Shown here: positions 11,263-23,754 of the stretch, piece after piece
Layout of the letters: each line of letters begins with the position of its first letter
Position numbering within the stretch: the stretch's first letter is position 1
Assembly (NCBI RefSeq): GCF_000745345.1
Contig: NZ_JQNR01000003.1
Location: 310,001 to 374,000, forward strand
Direction of reading: 5' to 3'
From: Actinacidiphila yeochonensis CN732
GTDB lineage: Bacteria; Actinomycetota; Actinomycetes; Streptomycetales; Streptomycetaceae
DNA length: 64,000 nt
The notes under the pieces: generated by a model
Database searches by the model: none
Told to the model about the DNA's origin: nothing
What the model saw: only the letters and a program-made list of their open reading frames with translations
Made by a program: the position numbers and the translations under genes

Positions 11263-11351
11263 CGCGGGAGCCCGGACGACCGGGCTGAGAGGGCGGCTGG
11301 CCGGCCGCCGACCGTACGAACCTGATCCGGGTCATGCCGGCGAAGGGAGCA
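11263..11351 (+). ncRNA. TPP riboswitch (THI element)
   Basis: The conserved core GGCTGAGA (11283-11290) and the 3' half ACCTGATCCGGGTCATGCCG followed by GCGAAGGGAG match the THI box that binds thiamine pyrophosphate. The terminal AAGGGAG (11343-11349) also serves as the ribosome site for thiO, whose GTG is 5 nt further on, so ligand binding would hide the site: translational control. A TAGGGT -10-like hexamer lies at 11242-11247. Confidence 0.95.
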
Positions 11352-11354
11352 GCC

Positions 11355-12761
11355 GTGGCCGTGCGCGAGCATCCACGCCCTCAGACGTCCGTCCCCACCG
11401 GGCCGCATCCGCGCCCGTCCGCCGCCGCGCCGCCATGCCGCGTCCCCGGGCAGTCCGACGCCAGGGCCGAAGAGCGGGCGGAAGAGCGGGCGGCGGACCG
11501 CGCCGCGGACCTGACCGCCGACGTTCTGGTGGTGGGCGGCGGCCTGATCGGGCTGGTGACGGCCTGGCGGTCGGCCCAGCGCGGCTGGCGCACGCTGGTG
11601 GCCGATCCGGCGCCGGGCGGGGGCGCCGCGCGGGTCGCGGCCGGCATGCTGGCGCCCGTCACCGAACTCCACTACGGCGAGCGGGCGCTGCTCGACCTGA
11701 ACCTCGCCTCGGCCGCCCGCTACCCGGACTTCGTGGCGGAGCTGGCGCAGGCGACCGGTCTGGACACCGGCTACCGCGCCTGCGGCACCCTCGCGGTGGC
11801 GCTGGACGCCGACGACCGGTCCCAACTGCGCGACCTGCACGCCTTCCAGGAGTCGCTGGGCCTGGAGTCCGAGTGGCTCACCGGGCGCGAGTGCCGCCGC
11901 CTGGAGCCGCTGCTGGCGCCGGGGGTGCGCGGCGGCCTGCGGGTGGAGGGCGACCACCAGGTCGACCCGCGGCGGCTGGCCGCGGCGCTGCTGCGGGCCG
12001 CGGAGCTGGCCGGGGTGGAGTTCGTCCGCCGCCGGGCGGTCCGGCTGCGGTGCGCGGGCGACCGGGTGACGGGCGCCGACCTGGACGGCGGCGGGCGGGT
12101 GTCGGCCGGCCGCACGGTGCTGGCCGCGGGCAGCCGCAGCGGCCTGGTCGAGGGCCTGCCGCCGGAGGCGCGGCCGCCGGTGCGGCCGGTGAAGGGCCAG
12201 ATCCTGCGGCTGCGGATGCCGCCGCTGAGCCCGCCGTTCCTGTCCCGCACGGTGCGGGCGGTGGTCCGCGGCAGCGATGTCTACCTGGTGCCGCGCGAGA
12301 ACGGCGAGCTGGTGCTGGGCGCCACTACCGAGGAGACCGGCTGGGACACCGAGGTGACCGCCGGCGGGGTCTACCAACTGCTGCGCGACGCCCACGACCT
12401 GCTGCCCGGCATCACCGAACTCCCGCTCACCGAGACGCTGGCGGGCCTGCGCCCCGGCTCCCCCGACAACGGCCCGCTGCTGGGCCCGACCCCGCTGGAG
12501 GGCCTGCTGTTCGCCACCGGCCACCACCGCAACGGGGTGCTGCTCACCCCGGTCACCGGTGACGCGATGGCGCGGGCGCTGGCCGGCGACGGGCTGCCGC
12601 CGTACGCGCTCCCGTTCGCCGCGGACCGGTTCGACGGCGGCGGGCACGACGGGACGGGTCCGGTTCACGCGACGGCCCCGGGCGACGCGACGGACCCCGT
12701 CCAGGCAGTACCGGCGTCGGCGGGACGACCGGAGCGGCGGACCGAGGAGCGGCGGGCATGA
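11355..12761 (+). CDS. thiO: Glycine oxidase ThiO
   Basis: 468 residues. ThiO oxidises glycine to iminoglycine, which feeds thiazole synthesis by ThiG/ThiS. The FAD motif VLVVGGGLIGLVTAWRSAQRG begins near residue 55; further family blocks are GGGAARVAAGMLAPVTE, GGLRVEGDHQVDPRRLAAAL and PDNGPLLGPTPLEGLLFATGHHRNGVLL. The first 50 residues are a low-complexity Ala/Glu/Arg extension. The start is the GTG at 11355, because the ATG at 11334 lies within the TPP riboswitch. The stop overlaps the thiS start (ATGA), giving a riboswitch-led thiO-thiS-thiG operon. Confidence 0.93.
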   Translation: MAVREHPRPQTSVPTGPHPRPSAAAPPCRVPGQSDARAEERAEERAADRAADLTADVLVVGGGLIGLVTAWRSAQRGWRTLVADPAPGGGAARVAAGMLAPVTELHYGERALLDLNLASAARYPDFVAELAQATGLDTGYRACGTLAVALDADDRSQLRDLHAFQESLGLESEWLTGRECRRLEPLLAPGVRGGLRVEGDHQVDPRRLAAALLRAAELAGVEFVRRRAVRLRCAGDRVTGADLDGGGRVSAGRTVLAAGSRSGLVEGLPPEARPPVRPVKGQILRLRMPPLSPPFLSRTVRAVVRGSDVYLVPRENGELVLGATTEETGWDTEVTAGGVYQLLRDAHDLLPGITELPLTETLAGLRPGSPDNGPLLGPTPLEGLLFATGHHRNGVLLTPVTGDAMARALAGDGLPPYALPFAADRFDGGGHDGTGPVHATAPGDATDPVQAVPASAGRPERRTEERRA

Positions 12762-13087
12762 CGGCGGAACGGACCACGGACGGCGCCCCGGCGGTGATCA
12801 CCGTGCGCGTCAACGGCGAACAGCGATCCCTGGCCGCCCCCGTCGCCCTGGACTCCCTGGTGGCTCTGGTCGCGGCCGTGCCGAAGCCGGCCCCGTCCCG
12901 GCAGTCCGCGCGGGCCGAACAGCCGCTCCGCGAAGGCCCCGCCGGCCCCGCCGGGCCCTCCGGTCCGGCCGCGCCCGGCATCGCCGCAGCCGTCAACGAG
13001 GCCGTCGTCCCGCGCTCCCGCTGGGCGGCGACACCGCTGCGCGACGGCGACCGGGTGGAGATCCTGACCGCTGTACAGGGGGGTTGA
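12758..13087 (+). CDS. thiS: Sulfur carrier protein ThiS with central insertion
   Basis: 109 residues, against about 66 usually. It has the beta-grasp start ITVRVNGEQRSL and the end RDGDRVEILTAVQGG, with the C-terminal Gly-Gly that is adenylated and thiocarboxylated to carry sulfur. Between them a Pro/Ala/Gly/Ser-rich stretch (about 42-75) replaces the short loop before the conserved ALNEEIVPRS-like block, here AAVNEAVVPRSRW. The insertion is probably a disordered loop that leaves the fold intact. Its start overlaps the thiO stop and its stop lies 3 nt before thiG. Confidence 0.9.
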   Translation: MTAERTTDGAPAVITVRVNGEQRSLAAPVALDSLVALVAAVPKPAPSRQSARAEQPLREGPAGPAGPSGPAAPGIAAAVNEAVVPRSRWAATPLRDGDRVEILTAVQGG

Positions 13088-14020
<933 letters not shown>

Positions 14021-14264
14021 CGCGCCGACGCGCCCCGAGCGCCCTCAAGCGCCCCGAAGCGCCCCGAAGCGCCCCGACGGTACGGCGCGGGGCCCCGCCC
14101 GGACCGGCGCCTGCCGCGGTGTTCGGCGCCCGGCACACCGCCCCACCAGACCCGGCTGGGCGGTGAATGCCGATGTCACGAACGGGTTCCGGAACGCCAC
14201 GGGTGGGGCACAGTCCGGGCAGGCCCGGCCGTCCGGCCCTCCCGGCCTCGTAGAATCGTTCGCC
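14021..14264. promoter_or_regulatory. thiG-kinase intergenic region with short repeats and a -10 element
   Basis: A 10-bp unit, gcgccccgaa, is repeated about three times near 14039-14080. TAGAAT at 14251-14256 is a good Streptomyces -10 element and would start transcription at about the kinase GTG (14265), suggesting a leaderless message. No matching -35 was found. Confidence 0.45.
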
Positions 14265-16316
14265 GTGGACAGCAGTGTGCGGGACGAGCTGGTCGGACGG
14301 ACGCTCGACGGGCGGTACCGGGTCGAGGACCGGATCGCCGACGGGGGGATGGCGACGGTCTACCGCGCCGTCGACACCCGCCTCGACCGCGTGCTCGCCC
14401 TGAAGGTCATGCACCCGTCGCTGGCCGAGGACGCGGCCTTCGTGGAGCGGTTCATCCGCGAGGCCAAGGCGGTCGCCCGGCTGGCCCACCCCAACGTGGT
14501 CGCCGTCTACGACCAGGGCGCCGACGGTCCCTACGTGTACCTCGCGATGGAGTACGTGGCCGGCTGCACACTGCGGGACGTACTGCGCCAGCGCGGGTCG
14601 CTGCCGCCGGCCGAGGCGCTGGACCTGCTGGAGCCGGTGCTGGCCGCCTTGGGCGCCGCGCACCGGGCGGGCCTGGTGCACCGCGACATGAAGCCCGAGA
14701 ACGTGCTGATCGGCACCACCGCCGGCGCCCCCGGCCCCGTGGCGGGCGGCGGCGCGGCCTACGCCGACCGGGTGAAGGTCGCCGACTTCGGCCTGGTCCG
14801 CACGGTCGGCCACCGCACCAGCGTCTCGGCCGGCCGGGTGCTGGGCACCGTGTCGTACCTGGCGCCGGAGCAGATCGCGGCCGGCGAGGTGGACCAGCGG
14901 ACCGACGTGTACGCGTGCGGGGTGGTCCTCTACGAGCTGCTGACCGGCCGCAAGCCGTACTCCGGGGACACCCCGGCGAAGGTGATGTTCCAGCACGTCA
15001 ACGAGGACGTGCCGGCCCCGTCGGCCGCCGTGCCGGGGCTGCCGCCGGAGCTGGACGCGCTGGTGGCGCGGGCCGCCGCGCGGCGGCAGGCGGACCGCCC
15101 GGCCGACGCGGCGGCGCTGCTCGCCGAGGTCCGGGCGCTGCGGGCCCGGCTCGCCGCGCCCGGCGCGGGCACGGCGTACGCGCCGCCGGCCGCCGGCTCG
15201 GAGGACCCGACCCGGGTGGTCAGCGTGCCCCCGGCCCTGGCCGGGGCGGCCGCGGCCGTCGCCGCCGACCGCCAGCCGGTGCCGCCGACCGCCGCGCACG
15301 ACGGCGAGAACGCCACCCGGCTGCTGGCGACACCGCCCCTGTACGGCGCGGCGGACGGCCCCCACGCCTCCCAGGCGACGGCCGGCGAGGGCACGGGCGG
15401 CGCCGAGCCGCCGGAGCCGGCGCCCGGCGGCGGCCGGGCCCCGCGCGGCGGCCTGATCGTGCTCCTGGTGGCGCTGGTGGTGCTGATCGGCGGCGGTGTC
15501 GGCGTCTGGTACCTGGCCGACGGCCGGTACACCACCGTCCCCGGTGTCCTGGCGCTGCCGCAGGCCACCGCGCGGCAGAAGCTGGAGCAGGCCGGCCTGG
15601 ACATCCGGGTGCGGCAGGACTACTCGCTGACGGTGCCGCGCGGCAGCGTCATCTCCACCGACCCGGCCCCGGGCCACCGGGTCGGCGACCACGGCACGGT
15701 CACCCTGACCGTGTCCGAGGGGCCGCGCCAGGCCCGGGTGCCGGACGTGCGCGGCCGCACCCTGGCCACGGCCCGCCAGGAGATCAAGGCCGCCGGGCTC
15801 ACCCCCGGCAAGGTCACCGAGGTCTTCAGCGACAGCGTGCCGCGCGGCAGCGTCGTCTCCACCGACCCCAAGGGTGCCGTGGAGAGCAGGCCGGGCGCCG
15901 CCGTGGACCTGGCCGTGTCCCGGGGCCGGGAGGTGGACGTGCCCGACGTGGTCGGCGACTCGGTGGCCGACGCCCAGCAGAAGCTGGAGGACGCCGGGCT
16001 GAAGGTGGTGCTGGCGCCGGGCAAGGTCTACTCCGACGACGTCGGCAAGGACAAGGTGGCGCTGGAGTCGCCGGGCTCCGGCGCGCGGGCGGGCGCGGGC
16101 GACTCCGTGACGATCAGTGTCTCCAGGGGCCCGCAGCTGTTCGAGGTGCCGGACGTGACGGGCAAGAAGGAGGGCGACGCCAAGAAGGTCCTGGAGGCCG
16201 CCGGCTTCAAGGTCCGGGCGATCGACCTCTTCTTCGGCGGCTCGGTGTTCAGCCAGAGCCCGGGCGGCGGCGCGCAGAAGCCCAAGGGCACCACCATCAC
16301 GCTGTGGGTGGACTGA
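14265..16316 (+). CDS. PASTA-domain serine/threonine protein kinase (PknB/PknL type)
   Basis: 683 residues. The N-terminal eukaryotic-like kinase has a Gly-rich loop IADGGMATVY, catalytic Lys47 (LALKVMHP), H139-R-D141-M-K-P-E-N and D174-F-G, and SYLAPEQI in the activation segment. After a Pro/Ala-rich linker comes one membrane span (about 396-420), then four tandem extracellular PASTA repeats (from about 421), each beginning near VPxV. PASTA kinases sense peptidoglycan fragments and control growth or division. Its position near an Rv2175c homologue and aroG matches the M. tuberculosis pknL region. I chose GTG 14265 because TAGAAT sits 9 nt upstream; an earlier GTG at 14163 would add 34 poorly coding residues. 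Confidence 0.93.
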   Translation: MDSSVRDELVGRTLDGRYRVEDRIADGGMATVYRAVDTRLDRVLALKVMHPSLAEDAAFVERFIREAKAVARLAHPNVVAVYDQGADGPYVYLAMEYVAGCTLRDVLRQRGSLPPAEALDLLEPVLAALGAAHRAGLVHRDMKPENVLIGTTAGAPGPVAGGGAAYADRVKVADFGLVRTVGHRTSVSAGRVLGTVSYLAPEQIAAGEVDQRTDVYACGVVLYELLTGRKPYSGDTPAKVMFQHVNEDVPAPSAAVPGLPPELDALVARAAARRQADRPADAAALLAEVRALRARLAAPGAGTAYAPPAAGSEDPTRVVSVPPALAGAAAAVAADRQPVPPTAAHDGENATRLLATPPLYGAADGPHASQATAGEGTGGAEPPEPAPGGGRAPRGGLIVLLVALVVLIGGGVGVWYLADGRYTTVPGVLALPQATARQKLEQAGLDIRVRQDYSLTVPRGSVISTDPAPGHRVGDHGTVTLTVSEGPRQARVPDVRGRTLATARQEIKAAGLTPGKVTEVFSDSVPRGSVVSTDPKGAVESRPGAAVDLAVSRGREVDVPDVVGDSVADAQQKLEDAGLKVVLAPGKVYSDDVGKDKVALESPGSGARAGAGDSVTISVSRGPQLFEVPDVTGKKEGDAKKVLEAAGFKVRAIDLFFGGSVFSQSPGGGAQKPKGTTITLWVD

Positions 16317-16323
16317 CCGGGCC

Positions 16324-17298
16324 GTGCCGTCCTGTCCGCCCCCACCCCCGTCCCGCACCGCCGCGGCCTCGTCCCCGTCGGGCGGCGCCGTGCCCTCGGC
16401 CGAGGCCGCCGCGGCGGCCCGGGCCCGCAACCCGATCGGCGCGCACGTGCCGGTGGCCGGCGGGCTCGCCGCCAAGGGGACCGCGTACGCCGACCGGATA
16501 GCCGCCGAGGCGGTGCAGGTGTTCGTCTCCAACCCGCGCGGCTGGGCCACCGGGCCGGGCGACCCCGCGCAGGACGACGCCTTCCGCGCCTACTGCGCCG
16601 AGACCGGCACGCCCGCCTACGTGCACGCGCCCTACCTCATCAACTTCGGCTCGCACACCGAGGCGACGGCCGACCTGTCGGTGGCGTCGATGCGGCACGC
16701 GCTGCGGCGCGGCCGGCGGATCGGCGCGCTCGGCGTCGTCGTCCACACCGGCTCGGCGACCGGGGGCCGGCCCCGGCGGGAGGCGCTGGCGCAGGTGCGG
16801 GAGCGGGTACGCCCGCTGCTGGAGGAGCTGGCGCCGGACGACGCGCCCTGGCTGCTGCTGGAGCCGACCGCCGGCCAGGGCGCGTCGCTGTGCTCGCTCG
16901 CCGAGGACCTGGGGCCCTACCTGGACGCGCTGGACCGGCATCCGAAGGTGGGGCTGTGCCTGGACACCTGCCACCTCTTCGCGGCTGGGCACGATCTGAC
17001 GGCGCCGGACGGCGTGGCCGACCTGTTCGCGCGGATCGAGGACGCGGCCGGCCCCGGACGGGTGCGCCTGGTGCACGCCAACGACTCGAAGGCGGGGTGC
17101 GGTTCGCACCTGGACCGGCACGAGAACGTGGGCGCCGGGCGGATCGGCGCCGAGCCGTTCCGCGCCCTGCTCGCCCATCCGGCGACGGCGGGCGTGCCGT
17201 TCGTGGTGGAGACCCCGAGCCCGGCGGACGGCTCCGGCCACGCCGCCGACACGGACCTGCTGCGCTCGCTGCGCACCCCGTCCGCCTGGTCCGCCTAG
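16324..17298 (+). CDS. Endonuclease IV-like (AP endonuclease 2 family) TIM-barrel protein
   Basis: 324 residues. The core from residue 36 has IGAHVPVAGGL, YVHAPYLINFGS, VVHTGS, LLLEPTAGQG, VGLCLDTCHLFAAGHDL, LVHANDSKAGCGSHLDRHENVGAGRIG and PFVVETPSP. These carry the His, Glu and Asp trinuclear zinc ligands of deoxyribonuclease IV, which incises DNA at abasic sites. The first 35 residues are low complexity, so a later GTG near 16390 is also possible. It starts 7 nt after the kinase stop and is probably co-transcribed with it. Confidence 0.88.
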   Translation: MPSCPPPPPSRTAAASSPSGGAVPSAEAAAAARARNPIGAHVPVAGGLAAKGTAYADRIAAEAVQVFVSNPRGWATGPGDPAQDDAFRAYCAETGTPAYVHAPYLINFGSHTEATADLSVASMRHALRRGRRIGALGVVVHTGSATGGRPRREALAQVRERVRPLLEELAPDDAPWLLLEPTAGQGASLCSLAEDLGPYLDALDRHPKVGLCLDTCHLFAAGHDLTAPDGVADLFARIEDAAGPGRVRLVHANDSKAGCGSHLDRHENVGAGRIGAEPFRALLAHPATAGVPFVVETPSPADGSGHAADTDLLRSLRTPSAWSA

Positions 17299-17346
17299 GC
17301 CCTGTCCGGGCAGGTTTGCCCCGCTCGCGGCACTGGTACGGGCCGG

Positions 17347-17955
17347 TCAGGGACCGTCCCCGGGGGACTCCTGGTAGGAGTAGCGCTGCTCGGACCACGG
17401 GTCGCCGCCGTTGTGGTAGCCGCGCTCCTCCCAGAAGCCGCGCCGGTCGGAGGTCATGTACTCGATGCCGCGCACCCACTTGGGGCCCTTCCACGCGTAC
17501 AGCTGCGGCACGATCAGGCGGACCGGGAAGCCGTGTTCGGCGGTGAGCTGGCGGCCGCCCTCGTGGCTGGCGAAGATCGTCCGGCCGTCGAGGAAGTCCT
17601 CCATGGTCACGTTCGCGGAGTAGCCGTACTCCGCCCAGACCATGACGTGGGTGACCCCGTCCGCGGGCGGCGCGAGCTTGGCTATGGTCGCCGCCGGGAC
17701 CCCGCCCCACTCCACGTCCCGCATGCTGAACCGGGTGACGCAGTGGAAGTCGGCGACCACGGTGGCGAAGGGCAGCGCCGAGAACTCCTCGTGGTTCCAG
17801 CCGGTCCAGCCGCCGTCGGCGGTGGCGCCGAAGACCCGGAAGTCCCAGCGTTCGGGCCGGAAGCGCGGCACGGGTCCGTAGTGCGTGACCGGCCAGCCCC
17901 GCTGGAGCCGCTGCCCCGGCGGAAGCTCCCCTTCCCGACGCTCCGACCGACCCAT
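17347..17955 (-). CDS. Molybdopterin-dependent sulfite oxidase-type protein
   Basis: 202 residues, the size of a stand-alone oxidoreductase molybdopterin-binding domain (YedY/MsrP-like). Conserved features are DFHCVTRFS with the Mo-ligating Cys, WNHEEFSALP, MVWAEYGYSANV, LTAEHGFPVRLIVPQLYAWKGPKWVRGIEYM and FWEERGYHNGGDPW. There is no twin-arginine signal or dimerisation domain, so it is probably cytosolic, and its substrate is unknown. It converges on the endonuclease IV-like gene. The ATG chosen has GGAGG very close (2 nt), so the true start may be slightly different. Confidence 0.88.
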   Translation of the reverse strand: MGRSERREGELPPGQRLQRGWPVTHYGPVPRFRPERWDFRVFGATADGGWTGWNHEEFSALPFATVVADFHCVTRFSMRDVEWGGVPAATIAKLAPPADGVTHVMVWAEYGYSANVTMEDFLDGRTIFASHEGGRQLTAEHGFPVRLIVPQLYAWKGPKWVRGIEYMTSDRRGFWEERGYHNGGDPWSEQRYSYQESPGDGP

Positions 17956-18129
17956 GCCTCCATGGTCGCAGACCCCGCGCGGTGCTCCCGACCACACCCG
18001 TCCACCCCCTGCGACCAGCCCTTTCGACCAGCCTCAGCGGCAGACCCGACGGCCGGCCCGGTGACCGGCCAGGCAACTGGCCCGGTGACCGCACTCCCGG
18101 CCAGCGGGCGGACATATGCCACCACACGG

Positions 18130-18147
18130 AGTAAGTGCGCACTTACT
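18130..18147. promoter_or_regulatory. Perfect 18-bp palindrome upstream of bacterioferritin
   Basis: AGTAAGTGCGCACTTACT is perfectly self-complementary and lies 70 bp before the bfr start. This style of operator is typical of TetR-family repressors. It does not match the DmdR/IdeR iron box. The element is visible; the regulator is unknown. Confidence 0.65.
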
Positions 18148-18217
18148 GGATCGAACCGTCCGGTAGTGCGAGGATGCGGGCGACATCCGCAGCCGCGACG
18201 GGAAGGACGGCGCTGCC

Positions 18218-18697
18218 ATGCAGGGCGACCCCGAGGTCATCGAGTTCCTCAACGAACAGCTGACCGCCGAGCTGACCGCGATCAACCAGTACTTCCTGCA
18301 CGCCAAGATGCAGGAGAACTTCGGCTGGCTGAAGCTCGCCGCGTACACCCGCGCGGAGTCCTTCGACGAGATGCGGCACGCGGAGATCCTGACCGACCGC
18401 ATCCTCTTCCTGGAGGGCCTGCCGAACTACCAGCGCCTCTTCCACGTGCGGGTCGGCCAGACCGTCACCGAGATGTTCGAGGCCGACAAGGCGGTGGAGG
18501 TCGAGGCGGTGGACCGGCTGCGCCGGGGCATCGACGTGATGCGGGCCAAGGGGGACGTCACCTCGGCGAAGCTCTTCGAGTCGATCCTCAAGGACGAGGA
18601 GCACCACGTCGACTACCTGGAGACCCAGCTGGACCTGGTGGCGAAGCTCGGCGAGCCGCTCTACCTGGCGCAGGTCGTCAAGCAGCCCGACAGCTGA
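18218..18697 (+). CDS. bfr: Bacterioferritin
   Basis: 159 residues, full length. All ferroxidase ligands are present at canonical numbers: E18, E51, H54, E94, E127 and H130. M52, the axial heme ligand of the two-fold interface, is also present, so this is a true heme bacterioferritin and not a plain ferritin. It oxidises Fe(II) and stores Fe(III) in a 24-mer shell. GGAAGG lies about 11 nt upstream of the ATG. A perfect palindrome precedes the gene. Its 3' end overlaps the converging ferredoxin gene by 20 bp, linking storage and release functions. Confidence 0.97.
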   Translation: MQGDPEVIEFLNEQLTAELTAINQYFLHAKMQENFGWLKLAAYTRAESFDEMRHAEILTDRILFLEGLPNYQRLFHVRVGQTVTEMFEADKAVEVEAVDRLRRGIDVMRAKGDVTSAKLFESILKDEEHHVDYLETQLDLVAKLGEPLYLAQVVKQPDS

Positions 18698-19154
18698 CCA
18701 GCCGCTCGGCCTCTTCCGCCTCCACCCTGTCCACACCCCGAGCCGGAACGGCGGCCACGGACGCCTCGACCTCGGCCTCCGACGCGACCTCGACCTCGGC
18801 CTCGGCCTCGCGCCCAGAACCGACCCCGACCTCGGACGCGGCCTCGGCGACGGACGCGGCCTCGGCGACGGCCGGCACGCGCGCGGGCGCCCCGGTCCTG
18901 GCGTCGCCCACGACCCCGGCCGGCACAGGGGCCGGCTTCGGCGTCTCCGGCACGGCGGGCTCGTCGGTGCCGAGCCGGGCCCGGGTCACGCACGGGTTGC
19001 CGCGGCCCAGCAGGGCCTGGATGCGGCGGACGCACGACCCGCAGTCCGTCCCCGCCTTGCAGGCGGAGGCGATCTGTCGCGGGGTGCACCGGCCGGCGTC
19101 GGCGTGCTGCCTGACCTGCTCTTCGGTGATACCGAAGCAGGAGCACACGTACAC
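18678..19154 (-). CDS. bfd: Bacterioferritin-associated ferredoxin with long acidic tail
   Basis: 158 residues. The first 50 are a BFD [2Fe-2S] domain with ligands C4, C6, C38 and C41 (MYVCSCFGITEEQV, CKAGTDCGSC). In other bacteria Bfd reduces bacterioferritin to release iron. The remaining 100 residues are an unusual Ala/Glu/Val-rich tail with EAEAEVEVASEAEVEASVA-like repeats, ending inside the bfr 3' end on the opposite strand; usual Bfd proteins have about 65 residues. GTG start. An iron-box-like palindrome lies about 30 bp upstream, so iron control through DmdR/IdeR is likely. Confidence 0.88.
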   Translation of the reverse strand: MYVCSCFGITEEQVRQHADAGRCTPRQIASACKAGTDCGSCVRRIQALLGRGNPCVTRARLGTDEPAVPETPKPAPVPAGVVGDARTGAPARVPAVAEAASVAEAASEVGVGSGREAEAEVEVASEAEVEASVAAVPARGVDRVEAEEAERLVSCRAA

Positions 19155-19185
19155 GGGCCACCGCCGTTCCAGGAAGCAAGGGGAC

Positions 19186-19204
19186 TGAGGTAACCCTTAC
19201 CTTA
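19186..19204. promoter_or_regulatory. DmdR/IdeR-type iron box upstream of bfd
   Basis: On the minus strand the sequence is TAAGGTAAGGGTTACCTCA, matching 14 of 19 positions of the DtxR-family consensus TTAGGTTAGGCTAACCTAA. It lies about 30 bp before the bfd GTG, consistent with iron-dependent repression of ferredoxin synthesis. The matching is mine; no binding is shown. Confidence 0.6.
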
Positions 19205-19311
19205 CCTAGCCTGTCAGGGGCGGAAAAGACACAAGCCCCCCAGATCGGTGTGATCCGCACCCCACCCCCCAGGCGCCGGCCTCCCACCACGCCGTCGGGT
19301 CGGGGCACCGG

Positions 19312-19707
19312 TCAGGGCGACTCCGTCGCCCCGGAGGGCCGCGGTACGACGGACGGCCGCGGCGTCTCGCAGGAGGCGTCGAACAGCTCGGCGATGCTTT
19401 TCCACATGAAGCCCTCCCGCCAGTCCGGCTTCCCTCCCGCCCAGCCGAGGAGCGCCGCGAGGACCTTCTCCTGGGAGATCGTCCGCGTCCAGAAGTGCAG
19501 CTGAGGGGACCCGTCCCGGTATTCGAGCTGGTAGCTGTTGTTGTCACGCAGCAGGACCTGGATGTACCAGCTACCGGGTTGTTCCTCCTCGACCCGATCC
19601 AGGATCAGGTAGGCGTTCCCCCGTCCAAGGTTGGCCAGCATCGTCCCGACAGCCGGCGTGGACGGGCGTTTCACCACATGGCCACGCTCGTTGGTCGCGA
19701 TCAGCAT
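19312..19707 (-). CDS. Hypothetical protein, possibly Imm1-like
   Basis: 131 residues, not firmly recognised. Blocks include LANLGRGNAYLILDR, WYIQVLLRDNNSYQLEYRDGSPQLHFWTRT and AAGGKPDWREGFMWKSIAEL. The central YQLEYRDG-type strand and the late tryptophans recall the Imm1 family of polymorphic-toxin immunity proteins, but no toxin is next to it. Its codon third positions are less GC-biased than those of neighbours, a weak hint of acquired DNA. It sits alone between bfd and the DAHP synthase gene, with aroG transcribed towards it. No signal peptide or membrane segment. Confidence 0.62.
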   Translation of the reverse strand: MLIATNERGHVVKRPSTPAVGTMLANLGRGNAYLILDRVEEEQPGSWYIQVLLRDNNSYQLEYRDGSPQLHFWTRTISQEKVLAALLGWAGGKPDWREGFMWKSIAELFDASCETPRPSVVPRPSGATESP

Positions 19708-19808
19708 GGCCGGATCATCCACCAGGGGTCTGACACCCGCCCTGCCCGCCTCTGCGCCCTGCTGCCGGTGCCCGACGGCACGAACCGTGGCGGGCCGGCA
19801 CGAAGAAC

Positions 19809-19853
19809 GCCCCTCCCCGGCACGGCGCGCGACGCACGGTGCTCGGGAGGGGC
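19809..19853 (-). terminator. Terminator hairpin downstream of DAHP synthase
   Basis: A 15-bp stem with two mismatches (19809-19823 against 19839-19853) lies 37 bp after the aroG stop, in the aroG direction. Confidence 0.6.
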
Positions 19854-19889
19854 CTTCCTCACCCGCCGTGGTGCCGGCGGGTGGGCGGA

Positions 19890-23572
<3,683 letters not shown>

Positions 23573-23754
23573 GCGCGGGGGGCAGTCGCGGGAAGGCCGG
23601 CGGAGCCGGGAGGGTCGGGCCGGTACCGCCCCGCCGGTCGGCGCCCTGGGCGGCCGGGTGAGCCAGCCCGGACCGCCGGGGCGCCGGGTCGGCCGCCACC
23701 CATCAGGTGTCGGCCCGGGTCGGCCGGCGCCCGCCCGTCAGGGGGCGGCCGGGG

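Noticed and set aside
9906..12668. Very long minus-strand frame over thiO
   Set aside because: Only the part up to 11123 has protein-family motifs; the rest is a shadow of thiO caused by high GC content.
14163..14264. 34-residue N-terminal extension of the PASTA kinase
   Set aside because: Its codons lack the usual third-position bias and a TAGAAT -10 element lies within it.
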